The notes: generated by a model not told the origin, from the sequence alone. DNA of 19,735 nt from Sporisorium sorghi (GCA_023212695.1 JALCCG010000357.1:1-19735); one strand, 5' to 3'; counted from the stretch's first letter, positions 1 through 8,648 are shown. A program made the numbers and translations.

Positions 1-74
1 CAGCGGGGAAAGGAAGGGGATGTGGAGGAAAGACAAAAAGAAAAGGAAGGGGGGGAAAAAGGCACAAGGCTAGA

Positions 75-114
75 GGGGGGGGGGGGGGGGGGGAGGGGGG
101 GGGGGGGGGGGGGG
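75..114. repeat. Poly-G tract
   Basis: Forty bases of G on the plus strand, interrupted only by an A at 94. It could form stacked G-quadruplexes. The exact length in an assembly is unreliable for runs like this. Confidence 0.9.
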
Positions 115-1284
115 AAAGCTGGACCAAGTGCAGCAAGTAAGCGCGGGGCGCTATTTAATCGTTGCTCGACTGGCTGGAAAGGGGGGGGGGGTCACGCAGG
201 CAAGGTTCCACACGCAAGGGATGCGCAGAGCATGGAACCTTGGCTCGGGTGGCAGCTTCCAGGCTGCGCGCAGCGCAAAGGCGGACCAAGAAAGTTTAAA
301 CTGAGTGAGCTGGCCTGAGCGTTTCCTGTTGACTCGCTGATTCACCGACCAGCAAAGCAGCGACATGCGGTTCGTCGTCACCACAAGACCACCCGCACCG
401 CGCTTTTGGCTCTGAAGCAACCTTGTTCGGACATCAAGTCAAAAGCTCGCTCAACCACCGACACTCTTTTCATCGTCTGTATCATCAACTCTTCCCACAC
501 ATCTCTGTCGTTGCTTGATTATCGCGCTCCCATCCGTTGCATTGATTGTGAGGTGATGATGGGTCGGTTGAAAATTGACCGCGGGACACAGGCCTGTGGG
601 GGAAGCAGCGGTGGAGGCATGTGACGAGTGCGCATTTATCGGCACCATGACGCACGACGCAGGCACATTTCTGCTCTCTAGCCATCAGAATCGGAATTGT
701 GTCGCTGCAACAAAGCGCTGGCCAAGCCAAAAAAATAAAAATAAAAAAATAAAATAAAACACGACGATGACTGAAGGACCGATCCCGAGGCCACTTCCAA
801 CTCGAGATCGGGACGCACAGTCGCCCCAGTCGCTTCTTTTCACGCCTTTGTGTGGGCGTTACTTGGCGTTCGAGATGCTTCTCTGCAAGAGCGACGGATC
901 GGGTCAGATGTTGATCCCGATTCAACCACGTGGCTGGCCTTGTTCGATTCATGGCTTGGGTCAGCAATCAATCGAACCTGCCGACTTGTGCCACAGCAAA
1001 TGCTCGCTCAGGTAGCCGTGGTTTCCGACCAACTTTAGCCCCTCGCTACCACCACCACGGCGGGCCGGGAGGTCAACCTGTCGATCCCACCAGCTCGATC
1101 TGGTCAGAAACGAGGCTGGCTAGTGAGAGATGAGCAATAGCCATGAGCACGGTAAGCACGTTTTCCCGGTCCCACGCGGTGATTGGTGACGCAGTGTCGA
1201 AATGCCAAGCTGCTTGGACAGGGAAAGAGAGGAAGGAATCTTATCGCGCGGTGTCTCAGCGGGTTAAAGGGCTGTGCCGTTTGG

Positions 1285-1329
1285 TTGCTCTGCTTGCTCT
1301 GCTTGCTCTGCTTGCTCTGCTTGCTCTGC
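1285..1329. repeat. 9-bp tandem repeat (TTGCTCTGC)x5
   Basis: Five perfect head-to-tail copies of TTGCTCTGC. The unit length is a multiple of three, so any frame through it stays open (it reads as a repeating Leu-Leu-Cys or Leu-Ala-Leu), which explains the spurious open frames there. It is a minisatellite of unknown function. Confidence 0.9.
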
Positions 1330-1724
1330 CGTATCGCCTGTTGCAGACCAGCGCCAAAAAAGGCTGTTTTTGCAGGTAAATTTGATAACCTAACACGAAA
1401 AAAAAAAAAAAAACGAAATGCCGTTCAACGCCGTCATCAAACCGTCATACGGGAGAGGGCCACATCGCCGCGCGAAGGTGAGTGCCTTGACCCCGTGCAA
1501 GGGTCTTTGTTCTCTCTCTTCGACTCGATACCAAGACACTTGGCACCGCTCGCTCCACACTTGGCTTCCCAACCTCCATCTGTTTCGGTCTTTGCCCCTT
1601 TTTGCGCCAAGTCGACCTCCGAATCGTAACACGAACCCTTCGCTTAGCTGTCTCGACATCGCAACTGCGGCACAGCACAGATACGACTCGGAGCTTAGCT
1701 CAACTGCGCTTCGCCTCGGGTTTG

Positions 1725-1732
1725 CATTTAAG
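1725..1732 (+). promoter_or_regulatory. TATA-like element upstream of the 1933 gene
   Basis: CATTTAAG lies about 200 bases upstream of the ATG at 1933. The distance resembles that of TATA-like elements ahead of other genes in this window. The match to the consensus is weak. Confidence 0.25.
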
Positions 1733-1932
1733 CCCGGTTCTCATTCACTTGGTCGTTGCTCCTTCGTCCGGCTCGACTCACTCTCTGCACATATCTGGCA
1801 GTTGCTCCATCTTTCGCCTCGCTTTTCGAATCGTGAAGCAGCACCTTTCCACACCATCAAGATCGCCTGCAGCGCGCGCCACCCAAAAAAGTACCGCCAC
1901 TCACCAGCCTCGACTTACCGCTCCCGCCAAAA

Positions 1933-2619
1933 ATGGGATGCGAAGAAGACCCACCCACACCCGGCACCCCGCGCGCGTTCTCTGACGAGCCGCTCGTGCA
2001 ACCCAAAAAACCCTTCTACCGCAAAGGCGGCTTCTGGTTCGTTGTCGTCCTCCTCTGCGCATGCGCTGCCATCGTCCCGCCCCTGGTTGTATTCCGCGAC
2101 CGCCTTGGCGCCTCCTCGTCCTCATCCTACGACCCGCCCTTCTGGAACGGCACAGGTCCGAACTCCAACCCCTTCGGAACATGCTTCACACTCCAAGCAA
2201 CCGCCTTCCAACCATATTGGAAGGAGCAGCAGACGACGACGTGGTGCGGCGCCCAATTCAACAAGTCCTCGCCCATCTTTGCGCTGCCGCTGCTCAACAT
2301 GTCCACCGCGGTCGGAGCCAACGTGCCGGTCACGCATAGCACCAACGAGTCGCTGTGGCAGAGCATGGCGCGCAATTGGTGCGGCGCGGAGGCCAAGATC
2401 AGGGGCCCCGCGGGCGAGTTCGATGCGATTCTCGGCGATGCGAATGCGTGGACTACGATCGATCTCAACATGAACCTGTTTGAGACGATCAAGGGCGTGC
2501 CGTTGGGCACGTATAGTAATCCGGACCAGGCTGGGTGGATGAACGGCGTTCGTGTCTGCTTTACGGGGAATCGCACCAATGTGTACGACGGCTATCCGTA
2601 TAGCTATGGCACCATGTGA
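1933..2619 (+). CDS. Hypothetical single-pass membrane glycoprotein (228 aa)
   Basis: I do not recognise a family. The 228-residue protein has a proline-rich, basic-ended N-terminus (about 1-32, containing TPGTP), one hydrophobic segment at about 33-54 and then a soluble domain. The KK and RK residues just before the segment favour a type II orientation with the C-terminus in the lumen or outside. That part carries five N-glycosylation sequons (N72, N110, N122, N138, N213) and four cysteines (C84, C105, C150, C209) that could form two disulphides. The start fits: AAAATGG with A at -3, and the composition is ordinary coding sequence. The domain is rich in Trp and Asn, which would suit a surface or secretory-pathway protein, but that is inference. 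It converges on the GH32 pseudogene, with about 100 bases between the two stops. No intron is needed. Confidence 0.75.
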   Translation: MGCEEDPPTPGTPRAFSDEPLVQPKKPFYRKGGFWFVVVLLCACAAIVPPLVVFRDRLGASSSSSYDPPFWNGTGPNSNPFGTCFTLQATAFQPYWKEQQTTTWCGAQFNKSSPIFALPLLNMSTAVGANVPVTHSTNESLWQSMARNWCGAEAKIRGPAGEFDAILGDANAWTTIDLNMNLFETIKGVPLGTYSNPDQAGWMNGVRVCFTGNRTNVYDGYPYSYGTM

Positions 2620-2723
2620 TGGTCTCCGGAATAGAATGTATCATAGAGACATGTCGTTTGCAAGTTCATCATTCGAGTTTTGTTTCATGGGCAGAGCAAA
2701 GCCACAGTGGTCGCCGTAGACGT

Positions 2724-4016
2724 CTATCCGAGGTCAGGGAATGGCGGCGCCGGACCAGTCCCGTTGTAGATGATGCCCTGGGCATTCGGATTGTCCTCTG
2801 GCTCCGGGTACCCGATCGCCTCCTTGATCAGCTGCTGCTTATCCTGCGGTCTGTTCGGGTAAGGCGTTCACCAAGCCCTCCCCACCACGCCGTCCCACTG
2901 AACCTCACTTCTGCACCCTCGCCCTGCATCGACCCATGCGGCACCTGCAGCACGAACCCCAACACTCCTCGCGTCATCGTACCAGTAATACGCCCTCGTC
3001 GTCAGCACGAACCGATCATTTGACGTAAATTTCCATCGCCGAGCCGTCGACGAACACTCTGAGCTGCAGACTCTCCACGCCCGAGTCGAGCTGCCAGAGG
3101 CGCAGCTTGCCGACTTTGGGCGCGGTGAGTACCGAGTCGGGCCCGAGGGCTGTGCGCTTCTGGACGATGACGGATTCGTTCGCGGGGCGGTAGACGACGG
3201 TGATGTCTTCCTGGTCGTTGCGGATGGATCCCCAGCATGACCAGGTCCACCGTCGCGTTCCTCACCCCACTCTCCTGCGCCGCCCTAAACTGCTCCACGG
3301 GGACCGTCTCGATCCTGCCCGCCTCGGTCGCCGACGTGTCGAGGATCGCCCAGCTCGCGTTCTGCAGCACCAAGCTCGTCATTGAACCACACCCCGGATG
3401 CGCTTCACAAACACCTGCCTCGGCAGCCGGGCGATGACGGCAACATTGGCGCCGCCGTCCAGCTTGATCCACGTAACACCGTTGTCCCGCGAAAACGCTA
3501 GCGCCTGCGACTCGTACCCGTCGGTGTACGGAATCGTCCAGCTGATGGGCAGCCCTTTCACGCTCGTCCAGATCAGCGTGGGCAAAACCCATGTAGCCCT
3601 CAGCGACCACATTGCCGTCGAAATCCGCGATCAAGTCCACCGCGTTCCCAGGGCCCATCTGCACCGGATCCCGCCAGCCGGACAGGTCTTCACACTGCAG
3701 AAAATTCGTCGTCGTCGCGCCGGAGAACGCGGAGGTCGAGAGCGACGCATTGCCCGTACCGCGCAGGTAGGAGTAGAGCGCCGTAATGTGCGCTTTGCCC
3801 TGCGCGTCCTGCCAGAAGGCCGTCGGGTCGCCGAGCTGGTCGGACGGGTGGATGAAGTGCGCGCGCGGACGCCAGTGGTCGAACAGCGAGCCGTTCGGGT
3901 AGAGCGAGATGTTGGCGATGGGGCGCGCTCTAGTGAAGTCTGGGTCCGAGGCTAGGACGCTAGCGCCAAGGCTGCTTAGCGTGAGCACCAGGGCAGGGAG
4001 CTGGAAGGGTCCGCAT
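2724..4016 (-). pseudogene. Broken GH32 secreted glycoside hydrolase (beta-fructofuranosidase/inulinase-like)
   Basis: GH32 enzymes hydrolyse sucrose, inulin or levan with a five-bladed propeller followed by a beta-sandwich. The start ATG at 4016 opens a signal-peptide-like segment, but the hydrophobic part (LVLTLSSLGASVLA) continues in another frame. Then follow WRPRAHFIHPSD and LGDPTAFW, the equivalent of the NDPNG nucleophile block with Gly for Asn, then LPTLIWTS, LPISWTIPYTDG and FSRDNGVTWIKLDGG. Next comes LPRQVFVKRIRGV, which in the family begins the beta-sandwich, and later RNDQEDITVVYRP and LRVFVDGSAMEIYV. The blocks that should lie between, with the RDP motif and the EC acid/base motif, are absent. 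The reading frame changes near 4004, 3586, 3385, 3235, 3020, 2969, 2880 and 2858, several at homopolymers. A protein-like tail ends at a TAG at 2724-2726. About 430 coding codons remain, well under the usual size. Both neighbouring genes are intact, so I call this a true pseudogene; assembly error is the alternative for the small indels but not for the missing core. Confidence 0.82.
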
Positions 4017-4075
4017 CTTGGTGAGATTAGTTGCCGTGATGGGAGGAAGCAGACTCGGCGAGGGCGGCGGTCGAT

Positions 4076-4082
4076 CTTTATA
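4076..4082 (-). promoter_or_regulatory. TATA box of the GH32 pseudogene
   Basis: TATAAAG on the minus strand, about 60 bases upstream of the GH32 ATG at 4016. It is a perfect consensus at a plausible distance, so the promoter seems to have survived the decay of the coding region. Confidence 0.55.
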
Positions 4083-4799
4083 CGTTCTCACAACGACCTT
4101 GCTTCCTGTTTCAGCCATCACGGCCCCGTACGAGGATCGGCATTCCAAAGAGCGGGACATTTTTCCCGCCGAGCGAAGCTTCCATCCGCCGGTCACCACG
4201 ACTGAGGTCAACGTGCATGACCTATTTAGCGTGCAGATCCAACGACCTGTCCAGTTAAACCACGGCTTGCGACGGAGCGATCGAGAGTCTGCAACTGTGC
4301 GGTTCTCAGCGTTCATGCAAGCACGGGCGTGTTTCGGCGCTCGCTTCGTAAGCGAGGTCATCGTGCCATGAAACAGGCCACAAAGCTTACCCCAGATCGG
4401 CCGGCGCGGGCCGTTCCTCACCTTCACACACACACACACACACACACGAAAGCTGCAGGCGATCGAGAACGCGCGAGAGGAAGACTTTTTCGGCAGAAGC
4501 GTCCATGTGGCGGTGGTGTGACCCCCACCTTTGCGTGGGCAGCACCGCACCGGCCCACCGTTCCCGCACTGCGCTCGCACTGTCCTCCGCGTCCCCCTCG
4601 TCCACCAAACCTCGTGCTCCTGACCTTCACACATGAGCGCAAAACAAGCGCCTACTGGATCGGTTAAAGACAACAATCGATTACCCATGAAAGAAGAAAG
4701 AGCAACTACCAGTGACAGAGCTAGAAAAGAGGAATCGTCCAATGAGGCTAACAGCCCCGCTTTTTGTATCTGTGAAACTGTATAGGTGTGTGAGTACGC
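4083..4799. other. Intergenic region between GH32 remnant and the 750-aa gene
   Basis: No gene is supported. A 260-codon open frame on the minus strand spans this region, but it passes through the (CA)n repeat as CVCVCV and through the GH32 promoter, and it has no family features, so it is not credible. The left half is expected to be GH32 promoter, the right end the 3' UTR of the gene that stops at 4800. Confidence 0.6.
4425..4447. repeat. (CA)n microsatellite
   Basis: Twenty-three bases of perfect CA dinucleotide repeat, 11.5 units. Confidence 0.95.
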
Positions 4800-7052
4800 C
4801 TAGGCCGCCTTACGAGCCTTGGCTTCAGCGGCACCAGCAAGGTTCAAGCCCTCAAGTCGGTTGCTGAGCGCGATACGTGCTGGATTGTAGACCCCAGATC
4901 CGCCCGCTACGATACTAGAGTTGCCGCTTGCAGACCTTGCACCCGGAACGGATCCCATGCGGGGACTGGCGGCTGCACTGCTGCTAACAGACCGAGCCAT
5001 GCCCGCGCCTCCGAGCTGTTGCATGATGGATGGCTGCGAGAGGGATTGCTCGTATCCAGTGCTCGCCTCTGCACCATGAGCATATCCAGGTCCATGAGCG
5101 TGGGCGTGTGAATGGAACAAGCCATGCTGCTGTTCATCGCGCTCGGCGGCGTGTCGGACGACGCCTTCGAGATCCATAACCTCGCCCTTGTTCTCATTGA
5201 GAATGTCGGCGTACGAGAAGAACGAAAGCCTGCGCTTGTCGGCGGAAGGCGAAGGCGAACCCGATGCAAGAGCTTGGAACAGGGATTCACCCGTGTTGAA
5301 CACGCCCAGTCCACTGGTGCTCGTCGGCAGCCCCAAGGTGCCAGGAGGAGCGGCTCGATTGGCGCCTGCGGCCGCACCCATGCCGGGATGCTGCTGAGGC
5401 TGTCGAATCACCGAACCACCCGCGCTTCGACTCTTGTCCACATGTGGGCTGCTGGTGCCCGAAACAGGTGGATGTGCGGGAGATCGCGGGACATAGGGGC
5501 TTGCTGCCTGCTCGGCATCGTGCGCCGCGATCACGTCTGCAATCGTGTCGAGGCTGTGGTCGAGCGTGGCAACCTCAGTGCCAGAGATGATGGCGCCGTC
5601 GATGCTGACACTCGAAGTAGCTGGGCGTCCCGCATCGGCACCTGCAGCCAGCGAGGGAAGCGCCATGGCGGAAAGGTTGGGAGAGCTGGAGCGGAACGGA
5701 TTGGGCAAGGGCAGCGAGGGGAAAGCCGTGGCGGTGGGCATGGGAGAGCTGCTTGCTGCGGGTGCGGGCAGCGAAGAAGAATGCTGCGCCTGCGAAACGG
5801 CAGCAACGAGCGAGACGGGCGACAAGCCAGGCCCAGGCGAGACGGAAGCACGCGACCGAACGGGGCTGCCGCCGTCGACGAGGTCGTGCATTCTGGCAGC
5901 TTGCGGGGAACGCGAACGCATCGAGTGGCCTGCGCTGTCGACGTCAGAGCCAGGGTGACGCGGGGTGCCTGCTGCTCTTCTCGGTGTGCTGTTGGTATCG
6001 TCGTGAGGGGCGCCTCGATGAGCGAGCTTCTCGGCGATCTGAGCGGCCATGGTGCCAGGCGGAGCATCGAGGACGCCCGAGGCCGAAAGCGGAGGCGAGG
6101 CGGAAGAGGCGAGGCCAAACGAGGGAGAGCTGGCGCCGCTGTGAACCGAGAGGGCCGCCGAACTGAGAGCCAGAGGTGGAGCTGGGTTTTGTGGAGCAAC
6201 GACCTCGATCTCTGCGTCATCCTCGATGATGGCTTCGACGGCATCGTCGAGCACGCTGGGGATGGCGACATCCATGGCCTCTTGCTTGGTCATGATGTGG
6301 CTAGCGTCGCGATGCTCAATGTCGCGCTCAAAGATGCTCGGGCTGTGGGTAGAATGCGGAGTATGCGGAGTGTGAGGCGTGTTGGGCGCTTGCAGGTCGG
6401 CATGGTGCCACGGGACAGCGTGAGCTGCGGCCAGGCCGGGAGGAGACGTGCCGGCTGCTGTGATGGGCGAGGCAGTGCCATGCTGTCGCACGCGAACGGG
6501 CGAGCGGAAGCCGCTGCTGCTGGCACGTGGCGGGTGTGGAGAAGAAGCTTCGGAGAGGTGGTGCTGATGCTGATGGAGGCTGTGGACCAAGTGGGCGGGG
6601 TGAATGCCAGCGTGCGACATGGGATTGGCACGTTCCGAAGCAGGCGAGCCCAGGACCGAGTTGGGCGAGGCAGCGGACCTGAGGCTGACGGCAGCAGCGG
6701 GAGTGCGGGGAGGCGAAGTCGGATGTGGTGACACGGGGACGGATGTGGAAGCTGTTGTGAGAGGTGCTGGCGTGGAAGAAGGGGTCGGCTCGGGGGCAGG
6801 CGGATGAGGAAAGAGACGCGACACGGTGGAGGCTTCGATGGGGTCGTCCGGTAGACCGTTGGCGGCGGGGAGTGCGCCCATGGCAGCAGCGGCGGTGACG
6901 GCGTCCATCATGGCGCTAGGCGAGTGGGCATTCGAGGCAAGACGAGCGGCTGCTGAGGATGGGGATGGGTCCGAGGTAGCTGAGATGGGCTGTGCAGAAG
7001 CGAGTGGCACCTTGTCCACGATGATGGGCTGCAACGGGGTAGCGGAAGCCAT
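4800..7052 (-). CDS. Ser/Pro/Ala-rich low-complexity protein (750 aa), function unknown
   Basis: No catalytic domain is recognisable. The 750 residues are dominated by Ser, Pro, Ala and His with dozens of SP and TP sites (for example NTPHTPHTPH at 224-233), typical of a disordered target of proline-directed kinases. Landmarks: a His-rich patch at about 147-166, an acidic helix-like block at 269-285 (DDAVEAIIEDDAEIEVV), and, at 606-624, the motif KRRLSFFSYADILNENKGE, which stands out as ordered and non-repetitive. RRLS at 607-610 is a consensus PKA site. Another short non-repetitive segment ends the protein (about 721-745, NPARIALSNRLEGLNLAG). The frame is open for 2.25 kb without an intron, and the ATG at 7052 has a good context (CACCATGG). 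A regulatory or scaffold role downstream of cAMP/PKA or CDK-type kinases is only inference. It is certainly coding, given the length and amino-acid pattern. Confidence 0.85.
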   Translation of the reverse strand: MASATPLQPIIVDKVPLASAQPISATSDPSPSSAAARLASNAHSPSAMMDAVTAAAAMGALPAANGLPDDPIEASTVSRLFPHPPAPEPTPSSTPAPLTTASTSVPVSPHPTSPPRTPAAAVSLRSAASPNSVLGSPASERANPMSHAGIHPAHLVHSLHQHQHHLSEASSPHPPRASSSGFRSPVRVRQHGTASPITAAGTSPPGLAAAHAVPWHHADLQAPNTPHTPHTPHSTHSPSIFERDIEHRDASHIMTKQEAMDVAIPSVLDDAVEAIIEDDAEIEVVAPQNPAPPLALSSAALSVHSGASSPSFGLASSASPPLSASGVLDAPPGTMAAQIAEKLAHRGAPHDDTNSTPRRAAGTPRHPGSDVDSAGHSMRSRSPQAARMHDLVDGGSPVRSRASVSPGPGLSPVSLVAAVSQAQHSSSLPAPAASSSPMPTATAFPSLPLPNPFRSSSPNLSAMALPSLAAGADAGRPATSSVSIDGAIISGTEVATLDHSLDTIADVIAAHDAEQAASPYVPRSPAHPPVSGTSSPHVDKSRSAGGSVIRQPQQHPGMGAAAGANRAAPPGTLGLPTSTSGLGVFNTGESLFQALASGSPSPSADKRRLSFFSYADILNENKGEVMDLEGVVRHAAERDEQQHGLFHSHAHAHGPGYAHGAEASTGYEQSLSQPSIMQQLGGAGMARSVSSSAAASPRMGSVPGARSASGNSSIVAGGSGVYNPARIALSNRLEGLNLAGAAEAKARKAA

Positions 7053-7396
7053 GGTGAAGGAAGAAATGCAACGTCGTGTTCGGAACCTTTAAAGGCCAAC
7101 GCAGTGCGTCAATGGAGGAATCAATTCGATCGCGATGATGATTCCATTGGCTTGAGGTATTGATGCACAGCTACGTGCTATGGATGGTTCGTGTATGCGT
7201 GCGCAGCCTTGGAGGAGGAGCAGCAGCAGCGATAGGCTAGCGAGATTGATTCGAGTCGAGACCGAGGAGGAGGATGTCCTTTGAAAAGAAAGCCGATGAA
7301 GACAGTGGGTGAGCTGTGGGCAAGGAGCGAAAGTGTTGCCAAAACGAATGAGAATGGGAGCGAGCGGGGGGGGGGGGGGGGGGGGGGGAGGGGGGG

Positions 7397-7437
<41 letters not shown>

Positions 7438-8348
7438 CGCAAATGTGAAGGAGTGGGGGCGGCGCTGGAAATGGAGGGAGAATTGTGGATGATGATGATG
7501 GTGATAGAAAGTGAAGTTGAGGTGCGCTCAAGTTCAGTCGAAGCAGTGTTTCAAAAAAGCGCGTCATGAGCTCTGTCTGAGCTGGTTAGTTAGCAGAGAA
7601 ACGAGCTGCGGGGAGATCAACGCAAGAGCCCCAACGCTGACATGTAGCCAACCAGCCAGCAGAAAGGCAGAAAAGCAGACAAAGCAAGCTCTAAATTTTG
7701 CATTTGAATTTCCTCTTGTCCTCTTTTGCTGTCACGCTCCGGCCAGCCTTTTCCGCTTTGCTCTCTCCAACACGGCTTTTGATGGGCTCTTCATTTTGTC
7801 AAGCATCCATGACACTTTTGCAACGACGACGGCAGAAAGCAGGTAGTGCAGCGGAGCGTGCCTGAAAGAAAAGCCAATCGGCAAAGAGCGGCATGAGTGG
7901 CGTCGCCCACACCCGCCCCAGGAAAAGGGGTCGTCTGCGTCTATCCCTCAATGCCGTCGAGGCGGTGCTGGCTTGCTCGTTCCTGTGTCGATCAAAGGGA
8001 TGATTTGCAGCAAAGTGTGGCATGGCAAATGTACAGCTCGGCACAATAATACAGCATACAGCACAACATGATCGCGTGCACTGGGCAGGGCTGTGGGCTG
8101 TGTGCTGTCAAGCCGATCAGCGACGAGCTGCTGCTTCATGCCGGTTTTGCGCTTTTTTAGTCAATGCTCGCTGGTCGCTAGCCGAGTTGCAGCATGTCTT
8201 TTTGTGCCGCCACAAGCACCACCATTCAGGGGTCCGAATTCCTAGTGTAATATTACCTCCAGCAAGCCATAGTACCCGCAACCGAACTTGCCGAGGCTGG
8301 ACTCACTTTACCGGGGGTCATTTTGGCTAGGGGATGTCCGAGCTCTTT
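7053..8348. other. Intergenic region with promoter of the 750-aa gene
   Basis: The first few hundred bases must contain the 5' UTR and promoter of the minus-strand gene starting at 7052. Between 7200 and 7510 the DNA is strongly purine-rich on the plus strand (GAGGAGGAGCAGCAG, then poly-G, then GATGATGATGATG). From 7600 to 8348 I see nothing gene-like. Long minus-strand Pro-rich open frames over 7089-7567 are translations of the poly-C strand and are not genes. Confidence 0.55.
7366..7437. repeat. 72-base poly-G tract
   Basis: Seventy-two bases of G on the plus strand, broken only by A at 7389 and C at 7397; the last 40 bases are uninterrupted. It lies 310-390 bases upstream of the 750-aa gene, whose sense strand therefore carries poly-C there. 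Confidence 0.9.
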
Positions 8349-8648
8349 CTAGCCGTTCTCCTCAGTCTTAGCGCCAAGAGCCCGAGTGAGTTCAGCAGAG
8401 AGACGGGCGCTGGTCGTGTGGTCCGTTCCACCCAAACCCAATCTTGAGCCTCCGGACTGCAACGTGCCGCCGTTGAGCGCAATCGCTTGGAATCGAGTTC
8501 GTTTCTGTTGATCAATGATTCGAGTCAGTCGACTGCTGTTTCTTGGCCGCGCCACTTGGTGACGACGATCAGTCTCGGTCAACTTTGCAAGCACAGGCTG
8601 ATGGTTTTCAGGGACAAGGTGATGACGACAAAGATCCTGGAACGTCAT
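8349..8648 (-). CDS. Possible small protein (99 aa) or last exon of a spliced gene
   Basis: I do not recognise it. The part from 8504 to 8349 reads like real coding sequence (KRTRFQAIALNGGTL, then LGLGGTDHTTSARLSAEL, ending AKTEENG) with balanced composition and GC-rich third positions in many codons. Two readings are possible. In one, an ATG at 8648 opens 99 codons and a TATATAT at 8671-8679 lies just upstream. In the other, 8504 begins a last exon: it is preceded by CAACAG, a good 3' splice site, with CTGAC-like branch-point sequence about 18 bases before it, but I could not find the matching upstream exon. The tRNA gene at 8708 leaves little room for a promoter. Low confidence. Confidence 0.28.
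   Translation of the reverse strand: MTFQDLCRHHLVPENHQPVLAKLTETDRRHQVARPRNSSRLTRIIDQQKRTRFQAIALNGGTLQSGGSRLGLGGTDHTTSARLSAELTRALGAKTEENG

Larger units (their letters stand above)
1..1932. other. Intergenic region without a recognisable gene
   Basis: I see no coding region here that resembles a known protein. Open frames on both strands are short, overlap each other and run through homopolymers. The stretch holds a poly-G tract (75-114), a second G11 run (181-191), an A-rich block of AAAAT-type repeats (728-759), five copies of a 9-bp repeat (1285-1329) and an A16 run (1398-1413). The last 200 bases probably are the promoter and 5' UTR of the gene that starts at 1933. A TATTTAAT near 151-158 could be a promoter element on the plus strand, but no gene can be assigned to it. 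Confidence 0.6.

Noticed and set aside
971..985. ATCGAACC on the plus strand as a minus-strand tRNA B box
   Set aside because: The reverse complement GGTTCGATTGA lacks the final CC of the B box and no cloverleaf forms around it.
1418..2473. 351-codon Ser/Arg/Pro-rich open frame on the plus strand
   Set aside because: It overlaps the better-supported membrane-protein gene in another frame, and its composition (SRSCNPKNPS, RPHPTTRPS) is that of a frame-shifted shadow and a translated leader.
4425..4447. Arrays of short repeats considered as a CRISPR array (CA, GA, AGC, 9-bp and 8-bp units)
   Set aside because: All are simple tandem repeats without spacers, and the genome is eukaryotic.
3960..4742. 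260-codon open frame on the minus strand
   Set aside because: It reads through the CA repeat (CVCVCV) and the GH32 promoter, and has no family features. Only its last codons coincide with the damaged GH32 start.
5112..6731. 539-codon open frame on the plus strand
   Set aside because: It is the Arg/Gly-rich antisense shadow of the 750-residue gene on the minus strand, a common effect in GC-rich coding DNA.
7088..7093. TTTAAA upstream of the 750-residue gene as TATA box
   Set aside because: It is only about 36 bases from the ATG at 7052, which would leave almost no 5' UTR; other genes here have the element 60-200 bases away.
7089..7567. Proline-rich open frames on the minus strand that look like a formin-type poly-Pro domain
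   Set aside because: The prolines are simply the poly-C strand of the G tract at 7366-7437; no domain surrounds them.
8248..8256. TAATATTAC, the nonanucleotide found at replication origins of geminiviruses and other small circular DNA viruses
   Set aside because: The flanks do not form the stem that accompanies a real origin, there is no Rep-like gene, and a single 9-base match in 20 kb is compatible with chance.
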